Shown here piece after piece: positions 16,669 through 25,335 of a DNA stretch of 41,766 nucleotides (its first letter is position 1; the number at the start of each line of letters is the position of its first letter). Made by a program: the position numbers and the translations under genes. Source of the stretch: an uncultured Ruminococcus sp. (GTDB lineage Bacteria; Bacillota; Clostridia; Oscillospirales; Acutalibacteraceae); contig CACYDW010000051.1 in the NCBI GenBank assembly GCA_902773325.1, positions 1 through 41,766 of the forward strand, written 5' to 3'. A model generated the notes under the pieces. The model made no database searches and had not been told where the DNA came from. It was given only the letters and a program-made list of their open reading frames with translations.

Positions 16669-16700
16669 TAAATAAAAAGCGACACCGCTCAGAGTGTCGC
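16669..16700 (-). terminator. Terminator of the mnmG-rsmG operon
   Basis: On the minus strand a 7-bp GC-rich stem GCGACAC/GTGTCGC (16679-16700) is followed by TTTTTATTT. It lies 8 bases after the rsmG stop, separating rsmG from noc. Confidence 0.88.
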
Positions 16701-16708
16701 TTAAAGTA

Positions 16709-17416
16709 TTATAATGGCTGCTTATTGATTTTGACTCCTCTTCTCGGATACTTTACCGGAGTGGGCTTTATTTTTCTGATCAGAATAATGGTTCTTTGTC
16801 CCCCGTCTGAAAGCGTAAGCTTTTCGATACGCTCTGTTTTTCCGCCTAAAACCGCGATGGCATTCTGAGCGGAATCCAGTTCGTTTTCTCCGTCAGGTCC
16901 CTTCATGGCTATAAAGCTGCCGCCGACCTTTACGAACGGCATACAGTATTCACACAGCGCGGGCAGATTCGCAACAGCACGTGAAACAGCCGTATCATAC
17001 TGTTCCCTGTATGCGGACTTTGCACCATATTCCTCTGCTCTCGCATGAAGCAGTTCCGCGTCAATTTTGAGTGTATGGCAAACCTCGTCAAGAAATAGCA
17101 GCCGTTTATTCAGGCTGTCAAGCAGTGTCAGGCGAATGGCAGGACATAGTATTCTCAGCGGTATGCCGGGAAAGCCCGCACCCGTACCGATATCAATCAG
17201 CCGTTCACCGTCAGCGGGCGTATGACAGCAAAGCAGAGAAATGCTGTCAATAAAATGCTTTATCGCGATATCCTGTTCATCGGTAATCGCCGTGAGATTC
17301 ATTTTACTGTTCCATTCAACTAACAAACGTGCATATTCCTCAAAGGCGGCTGTCTGCTGGGTAGTAACGGCAATATTGTTTTCTTCACACCATTTTTCAA
17401 GTATTTCCGTTATCAT
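16709..17416 (-). CDS. rsmG: 16S rRNA (guanine-527-N7)-methyltransferase
   Basis: The protein is 235 residues from MITEILEKWC. The SAM-binding motif is RLIDIGTGAGFPGIPLRILC. SRAVANLPALCEYCMPFVK and AMKGPDGENEL are further GidB signatures. It methylates G527 of 16S rRNA, and its loss confers low-level streptomycin resistance in other bacteria. The start was chosen because AAGGAG lies 7 bases before this ATG. A longer frame to 17461 would run deep into mnmG. It overlaps the end of mnmG by 20 bases, indicating translational coupling. Confidence 0.96.
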   Translation of the reverse strand: MITEILEKWCEENNIAVTTQQTAAFEEYARLLVEWNSKMNLTAITDEQDIAIKHFIDSISLLCCHTPADGERLIDIGTGAGFPGIPLRILCPAIRLTLLDSLNKRLLFLDEVCHTLKIDAELLHARAEEYGAKSAYREQYDTAVSRAVANLPALCEYCMPFVKVGGSFIAMKGPDGENELDSAQNAIAVLGGKTERIEKLTLSDGGQRTIILIRKIKPTPVKYPRRGVKINKQPL

Positions 17417-19301
17417 CTTTCTGCTCCTTTTTGCCCCTGACAGAGGCAAGATAAATAACAAGCACGGAAATATCGGCGGGACTTACACCAGATATTCTGC
17501 TTGCCTGACCGATGTTGTCGGGTCTGACCTTATTAAGCTTTTCTCTTGCTTCAAGGCGAAGTCCGTCTATCGCGTTATAATCTATATCAGAAGGAAGCAG
17601 CTTTTTTTCAAGCCTTCTCACCTGCTGTATAATAATAAGCTGACGGCTGATATAACCCTCATACTTAATTTCAATTTCAACCTGTTCTAAAATATTCGGC
17701 GCAAGATCCGGTCTTTGGGTATCTATTTCAGCGAGGATCTCATAGTTTAGCTCCGGACGCTTGAGCAGGTCGACCAGACGGATTCCCGTATGAACCTCGG
17801 AGGTATTGCAGGCTCTGAGAATCTCGTTCAGTCTGTCTGAAGGTGTGATTACAGTTTTTTGGACTCTCTGACGCTCCTGTTCAATTGCCGCCTGTTTTTC
17901 GGTAAAGCTGCGCCATCTGTCATCGTTAACAAGTCCTGCGGCTCTGCCGATCGGTGTCAGTCGGGTATCGGCATTATCTTGTCGGAGTATCAGTCTGTAC
18001 TCACTGCGGGAGGTCATCATTCTGTAAGGGTCACTGCATCCCTTGGTAACAAGGTCGTCAATCAGCGTACCGATATAGGAGCTTGCTCTGTCGAGAATCA
18101 TAGGCTCTTTGCCGAGCACCGACAAAGCCGCATTGACACCGGCAACAAGTCCCTGTGCAGCAGCTTCCTCATAGCCCGAGCTGCCGTTGAACTGTCCCGC
18201 ACCGTACAATCCTTCAAAGTCCCGGAATTCCAGAGTCCGGTTCATCTGAATCGGGTCGGCACAAAAGTATTCTATAGCATAGGCAGGACGCATAACAATA
18301 CAATGCTCCAGTCCTTTGATAGAATGATAAAATGCAAGCTGTACGTCTTCAGGAAGTGAAGATGACATACCCTGCAAATACATTTCTTCGGTATCCATTC
18401 CGCACGGCTCTATAAAAAGCTGATGACGCGGCTTATCGGCAAAACGAACGATCTTATCCTCAAGGCTCGGGCAGTATCTCGGTCCGACACCCTCTATACG
18501 TCCGCTGTACATCGGTGAACGGTGAATATTATCGAGAATGATCTGCCTGGTTTTTTCATTCGTCCAGCTCACATAGCATTTGACCTTATTTTCGGGCGGA
18601 ACAATGGTATCATAAGAAAACGGGACGACCGGTTCATCACCGCACTGTTCTTCCAGTCCATCAAAATCAATACTTGAACGCAGCACTCTTGCAGGTGTTC
18701 CGGTCTTGAAGCGGCGGATATGCATACCTAACTTTTCAAGAGCATCAGGCAGGTATTTCGACGGGAACATTCCGTCAGGTCCGCTTTCATAAGAAACGTC
18801 ACCCACATATATTTTGCCGCCGAGATAAGTACCTGTTGCTAAAATAACCTTTTTGGCAAGATACTGTGCTTCCAGCCTTGTTGTCATCAGCCACCTGCCG
18901 TCATCAGACTTTTCCAGACCGGTTATTTCTGCCTGACGAAGATGGAGATTGTCCTGCAATTCAAGTGTATGCTTCATATAAGTGCTGTAAGCCCTTCTGT
19001 CAATCTGTGCGCGCAGGGAATGAACAGCGGGACCCTTGCCGCGGTTCAGCATACGTGCCTGCAAACAGCATTGATCCGCCGCCTTGCCCATTTCACCGCC
19101 GAGCGCATCGATTTCCCTGACAAGATGTCCTTTAGCTGTTCCGCCGATTGACGGATTGCACGGACAGTTTCCTACGGCATCCATGTTAATGGTAAAAACC
19201 GCCGTTTTACATCCCAGTCTTGCCGCAGCAAGTCCTGCCTCGATTCCTGCATGTCCCGCGCCGATTACGGCAACGTCATATTCTCCGGCAATAAATTTCA
19301 T
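17397..19301 (-). CDS. mnmG: tRNA uridine-5-carboxymethylaminomethyl modification enzyme MnmG
   Basis: This is a 634-residue FAD protein. The dinucleotide-binding loop AVIGAGHAGIEAGLAA is at residues 11-26. NCPCNPSIGGTAKGHLVREID and the C-terminal helical domain (PSDIDYNAIDGLRLEAREKL) are family signatures. With MnmE it installs the cmnm5 group on wobble uridine of several tRNAs. The ATG at 19301 is chosen over one three codons upstream because AAGGA lies 9 bases before it. It is separated from mnmE by the parS triplet, unlike the close spacing in many Firmicutes. Confidence 0.97.
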   Translation of the reverse strand: MKFIAGEYDVAVIGAGHAGIEAGLAAARLGCKTAVFTINMDAVGNCPCNPSIGGTAKGHLVREIDALGGEMGKAADQCCLQARMLNRGKGPAVHSLRAQIDRRAYSTYMKHTLELQDNLHLRQAEITGLEKSDDGRWLMTTRLEAQYLAKKVILATGTYLGGKIYVGDVSYESGPDGMFPSKYLPDALEKLGMHIRRFKTGTPARVLRSSIDFDGLEEQCGDEPVVPFSYDTIVPPENKVKCYVSWTNEKTRQIILDNIHRSPMYSGRIEGVGPRYCPSLEDKIVRFADKPRHQLFIEPCGMDTEEMYLQGMSSSLPEDVQLAFYHSIKGLEHCIVMRPAYAIEYFCADPIQMNRTLEFRDFEGLYGAGQFNGSSGYEEAAAQGLVAGVNAALSVLGKEPMILDRASSYIGTLIDDLVTKGCSDPYRMMTSRSEYRLILRQDNADTRLTPIGRAAGLVNDDRWRSFTEKQAAIEQERQRVQKTVITPSDRLNEILRACNTSEVHTGIRLVDLLKRPELNYEILAEIDTQRPDLAPNILEQVEIEIKYEGYISRQLIIIQQVRRLEKKLLPSDIDYNAIDGLRLEAREKLNKVRPDNIGQASRISGVSPADISVLVIYLASVRGKKEQKDDNGNT

Positions 19302-19472
19302 AACAAACATTCCTTCTGATTATTTTTACTTTCCTGTTTTGGTGTTCCTTTTTCCTACCTCATTATAAAACATTTTCGCTTAAAAGTATAGTACATTTTT
19401 TTGATAAACCATATATTGTATGATTTTCGCGCGTATAATTTTATGGTCATCTGAAAAATGCTGGCTATTATA

Positions 19473-19564
19473 TGTTCCACGTGGAACAATGAAATACAGC
19501 GTTCTGAAAATGTTCCACGTGGAACACTTAAAAGCGGCATTTCCATATTGTTCCACGTGGAACA
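19473..19564. promoter_or_regulatory. Triple parS array with exact 38-bp spacing
   Basis: Three perfect copies of the palindrome TGTTCCACGTGGAACA lie at 19473-19488, 19511-19526 and 19549-19564, with starts exactly 38 bases apart. They fill the gap between mnmE and mnmG. The sequences between the sites differ, so this is not a simple tandem duplication of a long unit. Confidence 0.96.
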
Positions 19565-19569
19565 TAAAC

Positions 19570-19594
19570 GGCACACCGGAAAATCCGATGTGCC
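19570..19594 (-). terminator. Terminator of mnmE
   Basis: An 11-bp stem with one mismatch (GGCACAYCGGA pairing across an AAA loop) lies 8 bases after the mnmE stop. The following T-run on the minus strand is short (GTTTATG), so strength is uncertain. The RNA would read into the parS array. Confidence 0.55.
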
Positions 19595-19602
19595 TGAATT
19601 CA

Positions 19603-20967
19603 TTATTTGCCAACACAGAAATGCGAAAATACCTGATCTACCACAGCCTCTGTCACTCGCTCGCCCGTAAGTTCCAGCAAGCTGTTGATAGCATCTTCAA
19701 TAATGACTGTGACCGCATCAAGCGTAATACCGCTTTTCACGGCATCGATAGCCTCTTCTACCGAATGAAGCGATGATTCCGCCGCACTTCTCTGACGTTC
19801 CGTTGCAAGTACACCGCAGGAGGCATCAAAGCCGTCTGTACCCGCCAGCTTTGCCACCTGCTGTTCCAGCTCCTCTGCCCCGCTGCCGGTGAGTGCAGAT
19901 ATAAATACAACCCGCCCGAGCTTTCTTTTGAGAAAATCAACATCGAGCTTCTGTTCCAGATCCGTCTTGTTGACAACAGCAATTGCAGGCGCACCTGAAA
20001 GAAGCTCTGTCAGTTGAATGTCATCATCCGAAAGTGGACGTGAAGCATCAAATACTGCAAGAATCAATCCCGCTTTCAGGAGCTTATCCTTTGCTCTTTC
20101 CACACCGATTTTTTCAACCGGATCATCAGTAGAATGGATTCCCGCCGTATCCGAAAGATTAAGAGGAATACTTCCCAGCATAACGGTTTCTTCAATGACA
20201 TCTCTGGTTGTTCCGGGAACATTGGTAACAATGGAGCGCTCACAGCCCGCGAGCAAATTCATGAGTGTTGATTTACCGACATTGGGTCTGCCGGCAATAA
20301 CCGTATCGACTCCTTCCCGCATGACCTTTCCCGCGTCATATTCCTTCAACAGTGCAGAAAGCTCTGTTTTACAATCCATCAGTTCTTTTAGCAGGCTTTC
20401 ATCAGAAACCCCGGGAATATCCTCCTCGGGATAATCCGCCCATGCAGAGAGATGTGCAGCACTTTGAATCAGACTGTCGCGCACGTGGTCAATACGCTGC
20501 CGCAGTCTGCCTTCCATACAGGAAAGTGCGGCTCTTGCTGACTGTTCACCTTTTGCAGAGATGATATCCATAACGGCTTCTGCTTCGGTCAATCCCATTT
20601 TTCCGTTGAGAAAGGCTCTTTTAGTAAACTCGCCTGCTTCGGCCGCCGCTGCACCGTTTTTCAGCACCGCCCGCAACACACGCTTGGTTACATACATACC
20701 TCCGTGGCAGGATATTTCAACCACGTTTTCACCGGTATAGCTGTGCGGAGCACGGAATACCAATACCACCGCTTCATCAATCAGCTCATCGCCGTCATAT
20801 ATTTTTCCGAAAGCTGCGGTATAACCCTTCATTTCACTTGGCTTTTTACCAGAAACGGAAACGAATACCCTGTCTGCAACCGCTGCTGCACCTTCACCCG
20901 ATATTCTTATAACACCCATTCCACCAGCGCCGTTGGCAGTTGAAATGGCTGCAATTGTATCACGCAT
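19603..20967 (-). CDS. mnmE: tRNA modification GTPase MnmE
   Basis: The 454-residue protein has an N-terminal tetrahydrofolate-binding domain (DTIAAISTANGAGGMGVIRI), a helical domain, and an inserted G domain with the P-loop AGRPNVGKST, DTAG (NLSDTAGIH) and NKTD. It ends in the invariant FCVGK, whose Cys is catalytic. With MnmG it modifies wobble uridine in tRNA. It begins 6 bases after the GT39-like gene with ribosome site GGGGTAATGGG. Its normal neighbour khpB is separated from it here by that gene. Confidence 0.97.
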   Translation of the reverse strand: MRDTIAAISTANGAGGMGVIRISGEGAAAVADRVFVSVSGKKPSEMKGYTAAFGKIYDGDELIDEAVVLVFRAPHSYTGENVVEISCHGGMYVTKRVLRAVLKNGAAAAEAGEFTKRAFLNGKMGLTEAEAVMDIISAKGEQSARAALSCMEGRLRQRIDHVRDSLIQSAAHLSAWADYPEEDIPGVSDESLLKELMDCKTELSALLKEYDAGKVMREGVDTVIAGRPNVGKSTLMNLLAGCERSIVTNVPGTTRDVIEETVMLGSIPLNLSDTAGIHSTDDPVEKIGVERAKDKLLKAGLILAVFDASRPLSDDDIQLTELLSGAPAIAVVNKTDLEQKLDVDFLKRKLGRVVFISALTGSGAEELEQQVAKLAGTDGFDASCGVLATERQRSAAESSLHSVEEAIDAVKSGITLDAVTVIIEDAINSLLELTGERVTEAVVDQVFSHFCVGK

Positions 20968-20973
20968 ATCCCA

Positions 20974-22557
20974 TTACCCCTTTTCGTATTTACACACCGA
21001 GAAATTATTGAATTGTTTCAGAATCACATAACCATTAGTACAGTTGTTTTCCAAAATATAAATCGTATCCTCATCCTTTTCGTCATAAGAGAAAAGACCA
21101 TGATAGGGATAATTGAACCGATAATTCAAAAAACCTTTTGGGACACGGAACTCCGCATCCGGATAAAAGTATTCTGCCTGATTATGAAAATCCTCCGGAG
21201 AAATCTGCTGATAAAATAAGACGCGAATATAAAGCATATTGGATTTGAATTCACTCAGACAGATGATATCGTGATCCAAACTTTCTGCATACGATAAGGC
21301 ATCTTCAAATCCATCTGAGAATTTGACCGAATACCAATATTGCTTGTTTGATGTATACTGCAAAGCCGCGTCTACAAAGCTCCATAGAATCAAACCAATT
21401 GAAACAAACGTTACCGCATATTTACCGATCATCTTTTTATGAATATAAAGAAATTGGATTGCACCGCCAATTCCTGCGGCAGAATAATAAATCACCGGCA
21501 GATATGCCATGTTCATCCGGTTAACATTGATATGAATAAAAAACGAGTTTGCAAGGGCAACAATCAGCCACCACAGCATGATAAAATCACCGCTGAGTAT
21601 TTTATAGCGGCTCTTTTTATAATTTTTCAGCGTAAAAAACACACCTAAAACAGAAAACGGTATACTGAAATAAAAAAACATCAGATGATCAATAACGTTA
21701 ACAATGCTTTCGTCCTGCTGATTGATAAGAAGACTAATAAATTCTATAAAATTATTGACCGAAAACGACATCGTGCCCGACTGCCTTGTCACAACCAGCT
21801 TTGGCAGCGTAATAATACCGAATAACCGAATCTCGTCCCAGCCAAAAATATTGATCATATTGCAAAGAATGATCGGAAATGCCATGACCAGAAAGACCGA
21901 AGCCGCAATCAGAAACGATCTGAGTTTAAGCTTTTTTATTCTGATAAGGTAAATACCTGTACCAATTACAAAGAAAGGTACAAAGACAAAGGCTGTTCCA
22001 TAAGCATAAAGTGACAAAGCAAAGGCAACACCCGAAAGGCAAAGCATTTTTGGTTTTTTTATCGATAGAACAGCAAAGTATGTACCCAGCAATAGAAAAA
22101 ACGGCAGAATATTGGATTCCAGTGCCCAGCGGTTTGCCATAATATGCCAAGGACAAAGTGCTAAAATCAGCAAAGCAAACAGTCCGGTAATGATTCCCTT
22201 GAATTTTCTGGATAACCTCCAGAAAACCGGCAGAGTCAGCGTACCAATGATTGCCGCAGGCAATCTCAGAGCAAGCTTATTCAACCCCAATACTGCAATA
22301 AACGGAATGTCGATCATCGAATACAATATATTCTGACCGCTCCCCCATGCCTCAAAAAGAACCGGATAGCTGTTTCCGTTGCGATCTATGCCATAATGCA
22401 GCACAGCCCATGCATCATATCCTGCCGAGGCCTCGTCCTGATTCAGTCCTGCGGGCATGGAATCAATCAAAAAGAATCTGAAAAATGCCCCGACAGCAAT
22501 GATCAACAACGCTATCGGGATTTCATTTTTTATAATAAACTGTCGCATCCTGTTCAT
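20974..22557 (-). CDS. GT39/ArnT-like polytopic glycosyltransferase
   Basis: The 527-residue protein has about eleven hydrophobic segments. After the first comes PAGLNQDEASAGYDAW, with the acidic pair that is catalytic in PMT/ArnT-type enzymes. LALRLPAAIIGTLTLPVFWR is the matching second motif. The C-terminal 130 residues are soluble and probably extracytoplasmic. Such enzymes move a sugar from a lipid carrier onto protein, lipid or wall polymer; donor and acceptor are unknown. It has its own promoter at 22591-22619 and ribosome site GGAG, and lies 6 bases before mnmE. It splits the usual khpB-mnmE neighbourhood, so it may be an acquired gene. Confidence 0.85.
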   Translation of the reverse strand: MNRMRQFIIKNEIPIALLIIAVGAFFRFFLIDSMPAGLNQDEASAGYDAWAVLHYGIDRNGNSYPVLFEAWGSGQNILYSMIDIPFIAVLGLNKLALRLPAAIIGTLTLPVFWRLSRKFKGIITGLFALLILALCPWHIMANRWALESNILPFFLLLGTYFAVLSIKKPKMLCLSGVAFALSLYAYGTAFVFVPFFVIGTGIYLIRIKKLKLRSFLIAASVFLVMAFPIILCNMINIFGWDEIRLFGIITLPKLVVTRQSGTMSFSVNNFIEFISLLINQQDESIVNVIDHLMFFYFSIPFSVLGVFFTLKNYKKSRYKILSGDFIMLWWLIVALANSFFIHINVNRMNMAYLPVIYYSAAGIGGAIQFLYIHKKMIGKYAVTFVSIGLILWSFVDAALQYTSNKQYWYSVKFSDGFEDALSYAESLDHDIICLSEFKSNMLYIRVLFYQQISPEDFHNQAEYFYPDAEFRVPKGFLNYRFNYPYHGLFSYDEKDEDTIYILENNCTNGYVILKQFNNFSVCKYEKG

Positions 22558-22590
22558 GCTCTTACTCCACTTTCAACATTGATTACTGAA

Positions 22591-22619
22591 AGTATATCAT
22601 ATTTTCAACATCATATCAA
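22591..22619 (-). promoter_or_regulatory. Promoter of the GT39-mnmE operon, with DnaA-box-like motifs
   Basis: On the minus strand TTGATA (22614-22619), 17 bases ending TGA, TATACT (22591-22596). The spacer contains TTTTCAACA (22602-22610, plus strand), and CTTTCAACA is at 22570-22578, just downstream. Both resemble the oriC DnaA boxes, but regulation by DnaA is only a suggestion. Confidence 0.6.
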
Positions 22620-22733
22620 TAATCGGTTGAATATTTTTATGTGGGAGCAAACAATTATTATCTCAAAATATATAACAAGTTATCACACAATAGCAATTTT
22701 TCACTATCATAGTATTCAATATCAGTAGAATTT

Positions 22734-22773
22734 GAAAAAGTCGGCATACCACTATTATAAGCGATATGCCGAC
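22734..22773 (-). terminator. Terminator of khpB
   Basis: On the minus strand a 9-bp stem (22765-22773 with 22740-22748, GTCGGCATA/TATGCCGAC) with a 16-base loop is followed by CTTTTTC. It lies just after the khpB stop. Confidence 0.75.
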
Positions 22774-22783
22774 AATCATTTTC

Positions 22784-23668
22784 TTACGACTCAGAATTGT
22801 TTGTTTTCTTGACTTCAATTTTACCGTAAAGTGAGGATTCGGGTCTTTCGTTAATGCTTCCTCGTGTTTTATCACTTTCAAAAGCACTGAACATGGTGTC
22901 CTGCGGGTGACTCTCCCCCTCGGAATACTGTCTGCGCTGATATCCGCCCGAACGGGAACGGCGGTTATATGAACCATCCTTGTTGAAATTGCTGCTGCCG
23001 CCTTTGCGGTAACCGCCTCTTCCTCCGTAAGAGGGCTTATAATCGGGATCAGGACCGATCACAACGTGACGCTGCAAATTCTCCCCTTCACTCCATGAGG
23101 ATGCTCCTCTTACCTTCTGTACGGCTGTGTGGATAATTCTTCTCTCATAGGGATTCATAGGCTCCAGTACGGTTTTAGCACCTGTCTTGACAGCCTTGAA
23201 TGCTAACTTTCTGCCGAGAATTTCGAGAGTTTTCTCTCTTTTTTCTCTGTAATTGCCGATATTGATAGAAATCCTGTAGTAGCCCTCATCCACATGGTTG
23301 GCAACCAGTCCGGCAAGATACTGAATGGCATCGAGGGTCTCACCTCTGTGACCGATAATAAAGCCAACATTTTCACCATCAATATTGATCACAGCACCGC
23401 CCTCTGTTTCCTCTGCGGTAATTTCAACGTCGCCGATACCCATTTTGTCGAGGATTCCGGCGATATATTCCTTCGCACTTTCAAAGGGAGTGATCTCAAT
23501 ATAAGCTCTTACCTGTGCAGGGCTTCCGCCAAAAAGACCAAACTTTTTTTTCTCCGGCTGACGAAGTACTTCAAAGCTTGTTTTTTCCGGATCGGAGTGC
23601 AGTTCTTCACAAGCGATTCTCTGAGCCTCCTCAATGGTATCTGCCGTAACAACTGTTTCACGAATCAT
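22784..23668 (-). CDS. khpB: RNA-binding protein KhpB (Jag/EloR)
   Basis: This 294-residue protein has three domains in order: Jag-N (about 1-55, ending QPEKKKFGLFGGSPAQV), KH (about 95-130, VGFIIGHRGETLDAIQYL) and R3H (about 165-210, NPYERRIIHTAVQ). The usual protein ends near residue 210. Here an extra tail of about 85 residues is rich in Gly, Arg, Ser and Tyr (GGRGGYRKGGSS and GGYQRRQ), like eukaryotic RGG tails, and is probably disordered. KhpB works with KhpA in RNA binding and cell elongation. The ribosome site is GGAGG. It lies downstream of yidC, separated by an inserted element. Confidence 0.94.
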   Translation of the reverse strand: MIRETVVTADTIEEAQRIACEELHSDPEKTSFEVLRQPEKKKFGLFGGSPAQVRAYIEITPFESAKEYIAGILDKMGIGDVEITAEETEGGAVINIDGENVGFIIGHRGETLDAIQYLAGLVANHVDEGYYRISINIGNYREKREKTLEILGRKLAFKAVKTGAKTVLEPMNPYERRIIHTAVQKVRGASSWSEGENLQRHVVIGPDPDYKPSYGGRGGYRKGGSSNFNKDGSYNRRSRSGGYQRRQYSEGESHPQDTMFSAFESDKTRGSINERPESSLYGKIEVKKTNNSES

Positions 23669-23771
23669 TTTTTATTTTCCTCCTGTAAGATACAGAAATA
23701 TTTTCAGATTCACTTCATCAATGAATCCTGTTTTAACCACTTTCAGATCTTTATCACCCGAAAGGTATTAT

Positions 23772-23943
23772 GGAATCACTGGATAAATCGTACCTTACGG
23801 CTCAGCACCTGTCCTGCTTGCATCTTTTCCGTCATCTTGCACCAAATTTGCTTGAAAACCGACAGGTTTCCTGCGCTCATTTGATACAATCTGACAAAAA
23901 ATCTGACGGCGCAATACAGGCACTGGATTTATTCAGTGCTTCC
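23772..23943. mobile_element. 172-bp MITE-like element with 18-bp ends and TTAT target duplication
   Basis: The left end GGAATCACTGGATAAATC and the inverse of the right end GGAAGCACTGAATAAATC match at 16 of 18 positions. Both sides are flanked by the direct repeat TTAT (23768-23771 and 23944-23947). No gene is inside. It fills nearly all of the 295-bp gap between yidC and khpB. A short internal hairpin GCACTG/CAGTGC is at 23920-23939. It looks like a non-autonomous derivative of an insertion sequence; the parent family is not identified. Confidence 0.8.
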
Positions 23944-23963
23944 TTATAATCATTTTAAGAGAA

Positions 23964-25070
23964 TTATTTTTTTCCCGGTTTTTTCTTTTTCTTCTGCTTA
24001 TACTCCTGCGGAACGTCGCTTTTATCCTTATTCATTTGTGACGGAGCTACATAATCGGGAACATCAATAAAGGCAACCTCTGCCTCCTGCTGGCGTCTGA
24101 GAACCACTCTCTGCGCCTCCATTTTGGCCTCAATAATACTCGCGTTATAGAACAGATTCAGCACACACGACTGAGCAAAGCCAAAAATCGTTGAAATGAT
24201 CCAATAAAATCCTACTGCCGCAGGTACGCTGTAGGCAATCCACGCACTGAACAACGGCATCGTAAAGACCATAGCAACCATACAGCCCTGCATTTTTGTA
24301 CCGTTCATTTTCTGCATCAGAAACATACTCAGAACAGAAGTCACAAAGCAAAGCACGGGAATCAGCCAGAGCATAGAGCCGAACGAGCTGCCGGAGGGTG
24401 TTGCAAGCAGATCCCAGCCAAGAAAATTGAATCCCTTACCGAATTCTGCAATACTTTGTGTTTCCTGAGAAGAAAACAGGGATTTTCCGTTGCCGTCAGT
24501 AAGAAAGGCTTTAAGTGCATCAAAATACTTTACAACGTAGATCTGACCATAATAGGCATTGATCGAGCTGCCGATTCCGGGAATACCGGAAAGACTATTG
24601 AGCGCGGTTGTAACCTTGTCTGACGCAATATGGAGCGTGTTGGTCAGCGGATTGATAACGGAATAATAAACGCCCAGCATTACAAACATCGGCGCCATCA
24701 TCGGCAGACATCCTGCTGTGGGGCTGATGTTTTCCTTAGCCATGAGCTTGTTTACTTCTTCCTGTGCCTTTGCACGGTCATTTTTGTAGCGTTCCATGAT
24801 CTCGCGCTGTTTTTTCTGAAATCTGGCATTAGAAGCCATAGACTTTTGCTGCTTGACAGAAAACGGCAAAAGAATCAGCTTGACGATAAGTGTAAATATA
24901 ATGATTGCAATGCCGAAATTCTGAAAAATATAAAACGCTGCCCATAAAATATAACCGAACAGATTGCCTATAAAATTAAAAATCTGAACCAAAATATTCC
25001 TTCCCCTTTTTGAAATGTCGGCAAAGAAGCTTACATATTTGCCTGACAACCTTTTTTCGATCATGTCCAA
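23964..25070 (-). CDS. yidC: Membrane protein insertase YidC (Gram-positive type)
   Basis: The protein is 368 residues without the large periplasmic domain of E. coli YidC. The first membrane segment is at about residues 30-60, followed by the cytoplasmic hairpin KQQKSMASNARFQKKQREIM, then further segments including VGFYWIISTIFGFAQSCVL. The C-terminal tail is basic (KQKKKKKPGKK), likely to contact the ribosome. It inserts membrane proteins alone or with Sec. The frame opens with TTG at 25070; the ATG two codons later (25064) is equally plausible. It lies 1 base after yidD. No typical lipobox is visible at the N-terminus. Confidence 0.95.
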   Translation of the reverse strand: MDMIEKRLSGKYVSFFADISKRGRNILVQIFNFIGNLFGYILWAAFYIFQNFGIAIIIFTLIVKLILLPFSVKQQKSMASNARFQKKQREIMERYKNDRAKAQEEVNKLMAKENISPTAGCLPMMAPMFVMLGVYYSVINPLTNTLHIASDKVTTALNSLSGIPGIGSSINAYYGQIYVVKYFDALKAFLTDGNGKSLFSSQETQSIAEFGKGFNFLGWDLLATPSGSSFGSMLWLIPVLCFVTSVLSMFLMQKMNGTKMQGCMVAMVFTMPLFSAWIAYSVPAAVGFYWIISTIFGFAQSCVLNLFYNASIIEAKMEAQRVVLRRQQEAEVAFIDVPDYVAPSQMNKDKSDVPQEYKQKKKKKPGKK

Positions 25071-25071
25071 G

Positions 25072-25335
25072 TCATAATCTTTTCTTATAGCTTATCCTTT
25101 TAGGCTCTTTTTTTCCGGATTTTTTTTCGGGGACAGGATCATATCCTCCCTTAGAAAACGGATTACACCTCAATATCCTCCATACCGTAAGAGCAGTCCC
25201 CCTGACTGCACCGAAACGCGAAATTGCCTCTATTCCATAAACCGAGCAAACGGGATAATACTTGCAGCACGGCGGTGTTCTTGAGGATATATACTTCTGA
25301 TAAAACCTTATAAGCCAAATAAGCGGGCGCTTCAT
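25072..25335 (-). CDS. yidD: Membrane protein insertion efficiency factor YidD
   Basis: The 87-residue protein contains the core motif [20 protein letters not shown] followed by [18 protein letters not shown], and the Pro/Asp-rich ending [13 protein letters not shown]. The family is small, basic and membrane-associated, and helps YidC insert proteins. Its start overlaps the rnpA stop by 4 bases (ATGA), indicating translational coupling, and yidC begins 1 base after its stop. Confidence 0.96.
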   Translation of the reverse strand: MKRPLIWLIRFYQKYISSRTPPCCKYYPVCSVYGIEAISRFGAVRGTALTVWRILRCNPFSKGGYDPVPEKKSGKKEPKRISYKKRL

